Assembly (NCBI GenBank): GCA_038230515.1
Contig: JBBRND010000004.1
Coordinates: 1 to 64,000 of the forward strand
Direction: 5' to 3'
DNA from: JAPLDB01 sp038230515
GTDB lineage: Bacteria > Bacteroidota > Bacteroidia > AKYH767-A > 2013-40CM-41-45
Length of the DNA: 64,000 bases
The notes under the pieces are model-generated. The model saw nothing but the letters and a program-made list of their open reading frames with translations. It searched no databases and was not told the origin of the DNA. A program made the position numbers and the translations under genes. The stretch's first letter is position 1; the number at the start of each line of letters is the position of its first letter. Shown here one piece after another: positions 1-8,037 of this stretch.

Positions 1-489
1 ACCCCCAGTTGTCAATGTGCATGTGTCCATGTGAGGGGTGATATGTCATCGTGCCGCATGGAACATCAGTGTAAGACATTACACTTCCATTCTTATGATA
101 GATGCGTTGATTCACGAATCTCTTTGGAACTCTTCCATCAGGACACAGCGTACCCGGATCAGAAAGCAATGTATCCGTTCCGCATAACCATTTGTTGATG
201 GAACGTGTTTCCAAAGGACCGTATCCTATATTCGGTGTGGTTCCTGTCAATCTTAATCGCCCGTCATTTGAACCCTGTGACCCGCTTGCAGTATTTCCTG
301 TTTGGGTATAAACAGTGTAGCCGCTTTGTAGCGCATCAACTGACACTTTAATGTCAGGAAGCAAATCACAATTGGTTCCACCTCCGGGAGGACATTGGCA
401 AGTGGTAGCGTTACTAGTCGTGCATTGTGCATTTGAGAGCATTGCAATGCCCATAGCTGCTGTTAAGCAAAGTAGAAATTTTTTCATTG
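1..489 (-). CDS. Lysyl-oxidase-like secreted protein, 5' end of gene only, frame broken at an A8 run
   Basis: The gene reads from about 489 down and runs off the window edge. The frame from 454 to 1 is open. It encodes a secretory signal tail (CLTAAMGIAMLSNAQC), then a Cys-rich stretch (TTCQCPPGGGTNCDLLPDIK) and near the edge YHPSHGHMHIDNWG. The HxHxH-type cluster before a Trp resembles the copper site of bacterial lysyl-oxidase-like proteins, so the family call is an inference. The natural start ATG at 489 is followed by eight A residues. In that frame translation stops after 8 codons; with nine (or six) A it would join the long frame as a normal MKKKFLLCLTAAMG signal peptide. The only in-frame ATG otherwise is at 454, in mid signal peptide. 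This is either a homopolymer error in the sequence, a phase-variable tract, or slippage. The neighbour upstream is a metal-binding-like membrane protein. Confidence 0.5.
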
Positions 490-516
490 TAAGATAATTT
501 AGATGTGAAACAAAGA

Positions 517-550
517 TGAAATGCTCGCAATGCTTTGTTTGCATTTCATC
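517..550. repeat. Inverted repeat, 10-bp perfect arms
   Basis: GATGAAATGC at 517-526 is repeated inverted as GCATTTCATC at 541-550 with a 14-nt loop. It lies about 30 nt upstream of the lysyl-oxidase-like gene start. It could be a 5'-leader hairpin or operator. A T-run follows on the plus strand, but no plus-strand gene ends here, so a terminator role is less likely. The rest of 551-770 is AT-rich with no gene that I can see. Confidence 0.35.
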
Positions 551-770
551 ACCTTAATTTTTTTTGAATTTTAAAAATCGCAGGTGATTAAAAAAATCCG
601 AGAACAAGATAGCAATTTTATTTCGTTTGCAAACCATTCATGAAATTCATCGGCTAAAGGTTTTGTTAATCCAATTAAAAATTGTTTGCAATGAAGAGTT
701 CAAGATTAATTGTATGATAGCATTTTCACCTAATAAAAAAACTTATGCAAACAACTAAACGATTTTAATG

Positions 771-1223
771 TCATCGCTTCAAACTATCCTTCTTCGCATC
801 GTCATCATTGTCTTCCATTTCATGGCAGCATTTTCCTTTGCCGCCTTCTTTGCAATGTTCCATCTCACCTTTGCAGCCATTCATGCCACCGCCCATATTG
901 CAACCGTTCATACCGCTACCCATACCGCAGCAATTCATTCCGCCCCTGCCCATCGGCATCATGCAAGCTCTGCCGCCACACATTTCAGGCGGACAATACA
1001 TTATGCCGCGCATGCCGTGCTCTCTTATTTCCATGCGCTCGTGGTGCATGCACATCATGGCGCACCGACCCAGTTCGCATAGCAGCATACCAATGCTGAT
1101 CACAATTACTGCATACGAAACCCATTTGGCAAAAGCACCCATGGCATCCGTTTTAGATTTACTCAATAGTAGTACGCCCGCAACAAGTGCAAGCATGGTT
1201 AAGGCAACAGCGATGTAAAGCAT
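771..1223 (-). CDS. Membrane protein with Met/Cys/His-rich, probably metal-binding tail
   Basis: This 150-residue protein belongs to no family I recognise. Two hydrophobic helices (about residues 2-20 and 33-48) are followed by a soluble tail very rich in Met, Gly, Cys and His: 13 Cys in all, with CELGRC, MMCMHH, YCPPEMC, NCCGMGSGMNGC, MNGCKGEMEHC and KCCHEM. The end is acidic and basic (EDNDDDAKKDSLKR). Such Met/Cys/His density fits soft-metal binding, for example copper, but this is inference. The antisense frames are also open, because the repeated Met/Gly codons exclude stops there, but they encode low-complexity Ala/His or Pro/Ile strings. The likely copper enzyme gene lies 281 bp downstream on the same strand, which suggests a shared metal role. 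Confidence 0.65.
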   Translation of the reverse strand: MLYIAVALTMLALVAGVLLLSKSKTDAMGAFAKWVSYAVIVISIGMLLCELGRCAMMCMHHERMEIREHGMRGIMYCPPEMCGGRACMMPMGRGGMNCCGMGSGMNGCNMGGGMNGCKGEMEHCKEGGKGKCCHEMEDNDDDAKKDSLKR

Positions 1224-1289
1224 TTTGATTTATATTTAAAATTTATGCGAACGAATGTACGGAATAAAAGATTTAAAGTTGACGGTCTC

Positions 1290-1337
1290 AGGTTTAAAGT
1301 TAACTCATCGGGCTGCTCAACCTTAAACTTTAAACCT
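1290..1337. repeat. Dispersed 'AAACCTCAAACC'-type intergenic repeat with 12-bp inverted arms
   Basis: AGGTTTAAAGTT (1290-1301) and AACTTTAAACCT (1326-1337) are perfect inverted arms around a 24-nt loop, followed by more CCTCAAAC. The same word family occurs at 21944-21975, 24912-24935, 34314-34393, 35952-35988 and 51541-51564, always beside a start codon. Here it lies 58 nt before the S9 peptidase start. Confidence 0.6.
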
Positions 1338-1395
1338 CAAACTCTACCGATCCATTTCCTTTCTTTAATTTTATCGCCCCGACAAAAAAAGTATT

Positions 1396-3507
1396 ATGAA
1401 ATACACACTCCTCCTCTCCTCAGCCCTGCTTGTTACTATAGTTGCAACAGCACAGCTAAAATATCCACCAACAAGAAAGACCGATCAACAGGATGATTAC
1501 TTCGGAACAAAAGTAAACGATCCATACCGATGGCTCGAAGATGATAAGAGCGCAGAAACCGCTGCATGGGTAAAGCAGCAAAATGAAATCACAGAGAATT
1601 ATCTTTCTCACATTCCCAATCGCGGAGAAATAAAAAGCCGGCTCACAGAGTTGTGGAATTATCCGAAATCATCAGTGCCGTTCAAAGGCGGAAGCAATTA
1701 TTTTGTACACGTAAATGACGGCATGCAAAACCAGTACGTCCTCAACATCATCCGCGATATGAAAGGCAAGCCCGTTCCATTTCTCGATCCGAATAAATTA
1801 TCGGAAGATGGGACCGTAAACGTTACCGGAGTTTCGGTTTCTCACGATGGAAAAAACATTGCTTATTCCCTCTCCCGTGCCGGCAGCGACTGGAACGAGA
1901 TTTATGTGATGAATGTCGCCAATGGAAACCAATGGCACGATAAACTAGAGTGGGTAAAATTTTCCGGCATGGCATGGCGCGGAAAATCATTTTATTACTC
2001 GCGCTACGATGCACCTGATTCAAGCAACGTGTTGAAAGGACAGAATCAGTTTCAGAAAATTTATTTGCATCAGGTAGGCAGCGAGCAGAAGTATGATGTG
2101 CTTGTGTACATGGATAAAGACCATCCGCAGCGTAATTTTTCTGCAAGTGTTACCGATGATGAACGTTACCTTGTTATCTATGGGTCTGACGGCACGAGTG
2201 GCAACAACCTCATGGTTCAGGATTTAAAAAACGGAAATGGAAAATGGATTACACTCGTCAAAGATTTCGACAGCGATTACAATATGATTGACAACGACAG
2301 CAACATTTTTTACATCAGGACAAATAAGAAAGCATCCAACTACAAACTCATTGCTATTGATGCAAACAAACCCGGTGCGGAGCCGAAAACAATTATTGCT
2401 GAGATGCCCATCGTGATGGAGTCCATCGTCACCGCCAGTTTCAACTTTGTTGGCAATTACATGGAGAATGCAACGAGCAAGTTGAAAGTATTCAGCAGAA
2501 GAGGAAATTTTATGTTCGATATAAAATTAGATGCCATCGGCACAGTGGAAGAATTGAGTGGAGATAACCATGATCAGAATTTATTTTACTCGCTTACTAC
2601 TTTTACTTCGCCTTCTGTTATCTATCAATACAACTTCCGCATGAGGAAACAGGACATTTATTTTAAGCCGCAGATAAATTTTAAGAATGATGATTATATC
2701 ACCGATCAAGTATTCTACCAAAGCAAGGATGGAACAAAAGTTCCAATGTTCATCGTCCATAAAAAAGATGTAAAGATGGATGGAAACAATCCCACTCTCT
2801 TATTTGGTTACGGAGGATTCAACATCAGCAAAACACCTGACTTCAAACTTGACCGGCTTGTTTTTCTTGAGCGCGGGGGAATCTTTGCGATGCCGAACAT
2901 TCGAGGTGGCGGAGAGTTTGGCGAGAAGTGGCACGAAGCAGGCACAAAAGAAAAAAAGCAAAATGTGTTTGACGATTTCATTGCTGCCGCACAATACCTG
3001 ATAGACAATAAATACACCTCGCCTTCCAAACTTGCTTGTGGTGGTCGTTCCAATGGTGGCTTACTTGTTGGCGCGGTAATGACTCAGCGTCCCGATCTTT
3101 TTAAAGTAGCACTTCCGAATGTAGGCGTGCTTGACATGCTTCGCTTTCACAAATTCACCATCGGCTGGGCATGGAAAAGCGATTACGGTAGCAGCGAGGC
3201 AAAAGAAGGTTTTGATTACCTCTACAAATATTCACCCCTTCACAACATTAAGGAAGGAGTGAACTATCCTGCCACACTCGTTACCACAGGCGATCATGAT
3301 GACCGCGTAGTTCCTGCGCACTCATTTAAGTTTGCAGCAGCACTTCAGGAAAAATACAAAGGAGATAATCCCGTTCTCATCCGCATTGATGTAAACGCGG
3401 GGCATGCAGCCAGCACACCACTTGGTTCAGGCAAGCCCGTTGCAAAACAAATTGAGGAAATGACTGATGTACTTTCCTTTATGATGTTCAATCTCGGAGT
3501 GAAATAA
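1396..3507 (+). CDS. Prolyl oligopeptidase, family S9A
   Basis: A 703-residue serine peptidase that cleaves after proline in short peptides. An N-terminal signal sequence (MKYTLLLSSALLVTIVATAQ) points to the periplasm. Residues about 30-430 form the seven-bladed propeller domain that restricts access to short substrates. The C-terminal alpha/beta hydrolase domain contains the nucleophile in GGRSNGGLL, the aspartate in GDHDDRVVPAHS and the histidine in NAGHAAS. Length is normal for the family. It is a single gene; the next gene is convergent 15 nt downstream. The stretch 1224-1395 before it holds the inverted repeat and no gene. Confidence 0.95.
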   Translation: MKYTLLLSSALLVTIVATAQLKYPPTRKTDQQDDYFGTKVNDPYRWLEDDKSAETAAWVKQQNEITENYLSHIPNRGEIKSRLTELWNYPKSSVPFKGGSNYFVHVNDGMQNQYVLNIIRDMKGKPVPFLDPNKLSEDGTVNVTGVSVSHDGKNIAYSLSRAGSDWNEIYVMNVANGNQWHDKLEWVKFSGMAWRGKSFYYSRYDAPDSSNVLKGQNQFQKIYLHQVGSEQKYDVLVYMDKDHPQRNFSASVTDDERYLVIYGSDGTSGNNLMVQDLKNGNGKWITLVKDFDSDYNMIDNDSNIFYIRTNKKASNYKLIAIDANKPGAEPKTIIAEMPIVMESIVTASFNFVGNYMENATSKLKVFSRRGNFMFDIKLDAIGTVEELSGDNHDQNLFYSLTTFTSPSVIYQYNFRMRKQDIYFKPQINFKNDDYITDQVFYQSKDGTKVPMFIVHKKDVKMDGNNPTLLFGYGGFNISKTPDFKLDRLVFLERGGIFAMPNIRGGGEFGEKWHEAGTKEKKQNVFDDFIAAAQYLIDNKYTSPSKLACGGRSNGGLLVGAVMTQRPDLFKVALPNVGVLDMLRFHKFTIGWAWKSDYGSSEAKEGFDYLYKYSPLHNIKEGVNYPATLVTTGDHDDRVVPAHSFKFAAALQEKYKGDNPVLIRIDVNAGHAASTPLGSGKPVAKQIEEMTDVLSFMMFNLGVK

Positions 3508-3522
3508 ATTTTCAAGGAACCT

Positions 3523-4311
3523 TTAAAGCTCATTCGCCTGCGCAATGAGTTCCGCAACATCGAGCACTTTCACTTCTGTTTCTTTATTAAAGTTCTTAAC
3601 TCCGTCAGTCATCATCGTCATGCAAAAAGGACAACCGACTGCAATTACGTTTGGAGAAAGTGCCAGTGCTTCTTCCGTGCGCTCGATGTTTACATCCTTG
3701 TTTCCGTGTTCGGGTTCCTTGAACATTTGTCCTCCACCTGCACCGCAGCAAAAACCTTTTGCGCGTGAGCGCTTCATCTCATGCAATTCTGCATCTAGCT
3801 TTTGAATTACATCACGGGGTGCTTCATACACATCGTTTCCTCTGCCGAGGTAGCAAGGGTCGTGAAACACAATTCTCTTTCCTGAAAAACTTCCCCCTGC
3901 AACATTTAATTTTCCAACGCTAATCAATTGCTGAAGAAGTTGCGTATGATGAATCACTTCGTAGTTGCCTCCTAATTCTGGATATTCATTCTTCAATGTA
4001 TTGAAGCAATGCGGACATGCAGTTACAATCTTTTTCACACCGTAGCCATTCATCACTTGAATGTTCGTCATTGCCTGCATCTGAAAAAGAAATTCATTGC
4101 CTGCGCGTTTAGCAGGATCGCCCGTGCAACTCTCTTCTGTACCAAGCACGGCAAACTTCACATTGCAGTGGTGAAGAATTTTAGCAACGGCTTTGGTAAT
4201 CTTTTGCGCGCGCTCATCAAAGCTTCCTGCGCAGCCAACCCAAAAGAGAATGTCAGGGGATTCTCCTCTTGAAAAAAAGTCAGCCGTAGTTTCTACTTTA
4301 AATGCCTCCAT
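3523..4311 (-). CDS. Cysteine-rich (CCG) domain Fe-S protein, HdrB/GlpC-like
   Basis: A 262-residue protein with two cysteine-rich CCG-type domains: GCAGSFDERAQK at the start with a matching CPHCFNTL, and DPCYLGRGN plus CCGAGGGQMF and CPFCMTM in the second half. This fold carries the non-cubane Fe-S active site in heterodisulfide reductase subunit B and in the small subunits of glycolate and lactate oxidases. It follows the HdrC-like gene by 3 nt, so the two are probably made together and form one electron-transfer complex. The electron donor and acceptor cannot be told from the sequence. Confidence 0.85.
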   Translation of the reverse strand: MEAFKVETTADFFSRGESPDILFWVGCAGSFDERAQKITKAVAKILHHCNVKFAVLGTEESCTGDPAKRAGNEFLFQMQAMTNIQVMNGYGVKKIVTACPHCFNTLKNEYPELGGNYEVIHHTQLLQQLISVGKLNVAGGSFSGKRIVFHDPCYLGRGNDVYEAPRDVIQKLDAELHEMKRSRAKGFCCGAGGGQMFKEPEHGNKDVNIERTEEALALSPNVIAVGCPFCMTMMTDGVKNFNKETEVKVLDVAELIAQANEL

Positions 4312-4314
4312 GAA

Positions 4315-5622
4315 TTATCCATTTAAAGTAGTTGTCCAATTGGCACGGTCTGCTTTCGCAAACTGCCAGGGCGCCCCATTCGTTTCAATTTTATTCATCA
4401 TCATCTGCCATTCAGATGGCATTTTACTTTGCTCCATCACGAGATACCTGCGCATCTCAATAATAATATTGAGCGGGTCAATGTTTACTGGACATGCTTC
4501 TGTGCAGGCATTGCAACTTGTGCAGGCAAGCAGTTCTTCTTGGCTGATGTAATTAAAAAGATTTTTTTCGTCCTTGAAATCTTTCCCCTGCGCATCAATA
4601 ATCTTCCCTACTTCTTCCAACCGGTCTCTTGTATCCATCATTATTTTCCGCGGTGACAAAAGTTTTCCCGTTTGATTTGCAGGACAAACACTCGTACACC
4701 TTCCGCACTCGGTGCATGAATAAGCATCCATTAAATTCTTCCAAGTGAGATCGTAAACATCCTTTGCTCCGAAACTTGTTGGTGACTGATAACCTTCAGG
4801 CGATGCGGCAGATGGGTCAAGCATCAACTTTACTTCCTGAGTAACGGATTCCATGTTCCTAAACTTTCCTTTCTTTTCAAGATTGGAATAATAAATATTC
4901 GGAAATGCAAGGAGAATATGAAAGTGTTTTGAGTATGGAAGATAATTCAGAAAAGAAAGTATGCCGATGATGTGAAACCACCAGCAACTGCGCTCAATCA
5001 TCATCAAACCTTCGCTTGAAATATTTGAAAACAATTTTGCATAAATTCCACTTACAGGAAACACACCAGCCGCAATGTAATGTTCAAAACTCCGTGACTG
5101 AAGAATAGAGTCCGTTGCATTCATGGTGAGAAATGCAGCCATCAATAAAATCTCCGTGATGAGAATTACATTCGCATCCGTTCTTGGCCACGATGTCATT
5201 TCTTTACTCCGGAATCTCGTCAGTTTCAGAATATTTCTGCGGATAAGAAATATAACGCAACCGAAAATGGTAAGCACGGCAAGAATTTCAAAACTGCCGA
5301 TCAGAAAATTGTAAAACGAACCCAGAAAAGAAAATACACGATGCGTTCCTGAAACTCCGTCAATAATTATTTCAAGAACTTCAATGTTGATGATGACAAA
5401 GCCGACATAAATAAAAATGTGCATAATGCCTGCAACCGGACGCACTATCATTTTACTTTGCCCAAGCGCTACCCGCGCCATTGTAATCCATCTCTCTTTC
5501 GGGTGGTCAGTCCTGTCGAGCGGTTTGCCGAGGTTAATATTGCGGGAAACCTTTTTTACATTCCTTATGAAAAGAAAAACTGCTCCCGAAAAAAAAAGAG
5601 TGAAAATGATTTGAGAAATCAC
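4315..5622 (-). CDS. Membrane 4Fe-4S dicluster protein, HdrC/NarI-like
   Basis: A 435-residue protein. The N-terminal 240 residues contain about five membrane helices with His residues suited to haem ligation (IMHIFIYVG, RSCWWFHIIG), as in nitrate reductase gamma-type cytochrome b subunits. The C-terminal part holds two ferredoxin motifs, CTECGRCTSVCPANQTG and CTSCNACTEACPVNIDP. Together with the HdrB-like gene 3 nt downstream it looks like a membrane-bound quinone-linked redox module. The genes upstream in the same direction encode an MCE protein and a wall amidase, giving the run amidase - MCE - HdrC-like - HdrB-like. Confidence 0.85.
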   Translation of the reverse strand: MISQIIFTLFFSGAVFLFIRNVKKVSRNINLGKPLDRTDHPKERWITMARVALGQSKMIVRPVAGIMHIFIYVGFVIINIEVLEIIIDGVSGTHRVFSFLGSFYNFLIGSFEILAVLTIFGCVIFLIRRNILKLTRFRSKEMTSWPRTDANVILITEILLMAAFLTMNATDSILQSRSFEHYIAAGVFPVSGIYAKLFSNISSEGLMMIERSCWWFHIIGILSFLNYLPYSKHFHILLAFPNIYYSNLEKKGKFRNMESVTQEVKLMLDPSAASPEGYQSPTSFGAKDVYDLTWKNLMDAYSCTECGRCTSVCPANQTGKLLSPRKIMMDTRDRLEEVGKIIDAQGKDFKDEKNLFNYISQEELLACTSCNACTEACPVNIDPLNIIIEMRRYLVMEQSKMPSEWQMMMNKIETNGAPWQFAKADRANWTTTLNG

Positions 5623-5670
5623 GCTGACAAGTTTACGGTTTTCCGATTAACGAATAGCTCTTAACTTCAA

Positions 5671-6636
5671 CTACTTCTTTCCTCCGCCCCCAAACATAGA
5701 GAAGTGAACATACTTTTTCGGATTTGTATTCAGGTCTTTAATGAGTGTATCGAGGTCACGTGCGGTGTTGTTCAAATTAACATACAAACTGTCATCGTTG
5801 GCAAGCATACCAAGCGAACCCTCTCCTTTATTTATCTTATCGAAGATACTGGAAGTTTTTTCAAGCGTAGTCTTCAGATTCAGAATTGTTTGAGAAAGAT
5901 CAGCCCTACGAAGTGTATCGCTGATACCCGAAAAATTATCAATTACCTCTCCAATCTGTTGATTGTGATTTTGGATATTGCTAGTAATTGATTCAAGATT
6001 TTCAAGTAAGACTTTCAACCTTCCGTTCTTTTTTCCGAGCATGGTATCCACAGTAGTTGCAATTTCATCAATTGAATTGAGTGCTTTTGAAATACTTTGA
6101 AAAGATTTTTTCAGATTGCCTTTTGTTTCCTGATTAAACACTTCGCGAAACACCGCAGCAACAGAATCAAGTGATGATAAAAGATTTTCTGCCCGCTCTT
6201 TTATCGGACCAACCTGTGCGCTCACGGCATCTGTTAAACTGGTCTGATTATTCGACCCGAGCGTATCGCCATTTTGAATATCCTCTTTGCTGTCGCCAAA
6301 AAGAAGTTGCACTCCTTTGGTGCCGAGAAAATCAATGCTGAAAATTTCTGCGATTGAATTTTTCGGAATCAGCAAATCACTTTTAATGTGCATCGTGATA
6401 ACCAGTCGCCCTGAATGGTCAGGAAGCAAGGTGATGCCGGTTACAAATCCTATCTTATAACCGTTTACCAATACAATGTTTGACGGCAGCAATCCATCTA
6501 CGCGTGGGTACACTGCGTAAATTGTTTTCTGGGTGGTGAAAAAGTCGCGCCCTTTCAAATAATTTATTCCCCACAAGAGCAACGCCAATCCCGAAAAAAC
6601 AATTATTCCGATTCTTACTTCTTTAGATATTTTCAT
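5671..6636 (-). CDS. MlaD-family (MCE domain) lipid-transport protein
   Basis: A 321-residue protein anchored by one N-terminal helix (IGIIVFSGLALLLWGINYL) with a periplasmic MCE domain at about residues 37-115 (VYPRVDGLLPSNIVLVNGYKIG..., IDFLGTKGVQLLFG) and a long coiled-coil-like helical tail with a glycine-rich end (FSMFGGGGKK). MCE proteins form rings or tubes that pass phospholipids between membranes. The matching ATPase and permease genes are 34 kb away at 39.6-41.1 kb, so the partner subunits are encoded apart in this genome. It lies 41 nt downstream of the amidase gene, probably in one transcript. Confidence 0.9.
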   Translation of the reverse strand: MKISKEVRIGIIVFSGLALLLWGINYLKGRDFFTTQKTIYAVYPRVDGLLPSNIVLVNGYKIGFVTGITLLPDHSGRLVITMHIKSDLLIPKNSIAEIFSIDFLGTKGVQLLFGDSKEDIQNGDTLGSNNQTSLTDAVSAQVGPIKERAENLLSSLDSVAAVFREVFNQETKGNLKKSFQSISKALNSIDEIATTVDTMLGKKNGRLKVLLENLESITSNIQNHNQQIGEVIDNFSGISDTLRRADLSQTILNLKTTLEKTSSIFDKINKGEGSLGMLANDDSLYVNLNNTARDLDTLIKDLNTNPKKYVHFSMFGGGGKK

Positions 6637-6677
6637 AAATGACGTGCGAAAGTAAATATAGTTTTTGTTACTCTGCT

Positions 6678-8012
6678 CTAATTGCCCTTCATCATCTCTT
6701 CCCGCGCCTGTTTTAGAGTGATGCGCTTTTTGAGCTTGTAAGCTACCACAAAGGCATCATTAAATCCTGTGTCTTTCATTTTCCTCAGTGTTTGCATGAC
6801 ATCGTCAAAATTTTTTGAACGCTGAGAAGTGTATTTATATAATCCGTTTTCAAACTCTTCGTGAATTTCTTTTATTCCTTTAAAACGTGGGGTAGTTCGT
6901 TCCAGCTTTTTGGGTGATGAAAGAATCTGAACGGCAAATTCATAAACATCTTTTTGAATAATTGGTTCAGGTAGGGTTGATTTTTCCCTTCCGCTATATT
7001 TTGGTTCGGAGGAAGGGTTTGAAGTTTGAGGTTTTACGATTAAATCGGTAGGAGTTTGGTTTGGGCTTGAAGAATCAACTTTTGATACCGAAGAATCTTT
7101 TGCTTCTTTTCTTACTTCCGTTTCATTGTCTGATTCAACCGCAGGAATTTTCTTTTCCTGCGTCTTTCCTGTTTCGCCTGATTCGATGGAAGCTTTGTAA
7201 TTCTTAAAGGCATTGAAGACAGATTCTGCAATTTCATTTTGCCCTTTCGTGCCCGACAAATATTTTTCTTCTGAAGGACAGCTTAAAAAACCGGTTTCAA
7301 CAAGCACACTCGGCATGTACGTTTTGAAGAGCACCAAAAATCCTGCCTGCTTTACTCCCCGTTCTTCTCTTCCTTTTTTCTCTACTTCATTCTGAACAAA
7401 TGAAGCGAGCCGCAAACTTTGGTCGAGATATGCGTTTTGATAAAGAGAAAAAATAATATTCGCCTCGGGAGAGTTCGGGTCGAAGCCATCATATTTTTTT
7501 GTGTAATCCTTTTCAAGAAGTACTACATCATTTTCACGTTTGCTTACTTCAAGATTTGCTTCTGATTTATGCAAACCCATTACCCATGTTTCCACTCCGT
7601 TTATTTCCTGGTTGCATACATCTTTCTTTTTCTTTTGGTCATGATAGCAAGCGCTGTTGCAATGCACGCAAATAAAAAGATCGGCTTTTGCGTTATTGGC
7701 AATCTCGGCACGTTCATGCAATTCAACAAACACATCGGTCTTGCGCGTGTAAATAACTTTTACCTCAGGAAAATTGATTTCGATAAACTTGCCGAGCTTG
7801 AGCGCGATAGCAAGCGCTACATCTTTTTCTTTCACCTTAGCACCAAGGCAGCCCGTGTCGTGGCCGCCATGACCGGCATCAATAACTACACGCGCAAGCG
7901 CGTAATGATATGTAGGCGTATGGAACGATGACAAACCGAGAAATGCAATGATGAAAAGTAAGGAGCGTACAAAACTTTTTAGCAAAGGGATTTTTTTACT
8001 TTTGGACGCCAT
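6678..8012 (-). CDS. N-acetylmuramoyl-L-alanine amidase (Amidase_3) with SPOR-like tail
   Basis: A 444-residue wall hydrolase that cuts the bond between MurNAc and the stem peptide. A signal/anchor segment is at residues 12-30. The catalytic domain (about 40-270) shows the zinc ligand region VVIDAGHGGHDTG, the second histidine in CVHCNS, and VLVETGFLS with the catalytic glutamate. A Ser/Lys/Glu-rich linker (about 275-345) leads to a SPOR-like C-terminal region (YEFAVQILSSPKKL...), which in related proteins binds denuded glycan strands. Its 5' end overlaps the divergent lptD promoter region. It is probably the first gene of the minus-strand run down to 3523. Confidence 0.9.
   Translation of the reverse strand: MASKSKKIPLLKSFVRSLLFIIAFLGLSSFHTPTYHYALARVVIDAGHGGHDTGCLGAKVKEKDVALAIALKLGKFIEINFPEVKVIYTRKTDVFVELHERAEIANNAKADLFICVHCNSACYHDQKKKKDVCNQEINGVETWVMGLHKSEANLEVSKRENDVVLLEKDYTKKYDGFDPNSPEANIIFSLYQNAYLDQSLRLASFVQNEVEKKGREERGVKQAGFLVLFKTYMPSVLVETGFLSCPSEEKYLSGTKGQNEIAESVFNAFKNYKASIESGETGKTQEKKIPAVESDNETEVRKEAKDSSVSKVDSSSPNQTPTDLIVKPQTSNPSSEPKYSGREKSTLPEPIIQKDVYEFAVQILSSPKKLERTTPRFKGIKEIHEEFENGLYKYTSQRSKNFDDVMQTLRKMKDTGFNDAFVVAYKLKKRITLKQAREEMMKGN
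7997..8004 (+). promoter_or_regulatory. Bacteroidota -7 box for lptD
   Basis: TACTTTTG matches the TAnnTTTG consensus in all eight positions. A weak -33 element (TTTT) lies 17 nt upstream. It predicts a start of transcription near 8008-8012 and supports translation of lptD starting at 8038 rather than at 7948, which would be upstream of the promoter. The box lies inside the first codons of the divergent amidase gene. Confidence 0.6.
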
Positions 8013-8037
8013 CAGATTTTTTGTTCACATCAGAAAA

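Noticed and set aside
253..447. 64-codon minus-strand frame near the left edge
   Set aside because: It lies in another frame of the lysyl-oxidase-like gene, whose own frame is longer and has a signal peptide and metal motif.
768..1218. Two plus-strand frames (104 and 136 codons) across the Met/Cys-rich gene
   Set aside because: Their low-complexity Ala/His and Pro/Ile strings mirror the repeated Met, Gly and Cys codons of the minus-strand gene, which has membrane helices and a coherent tail.
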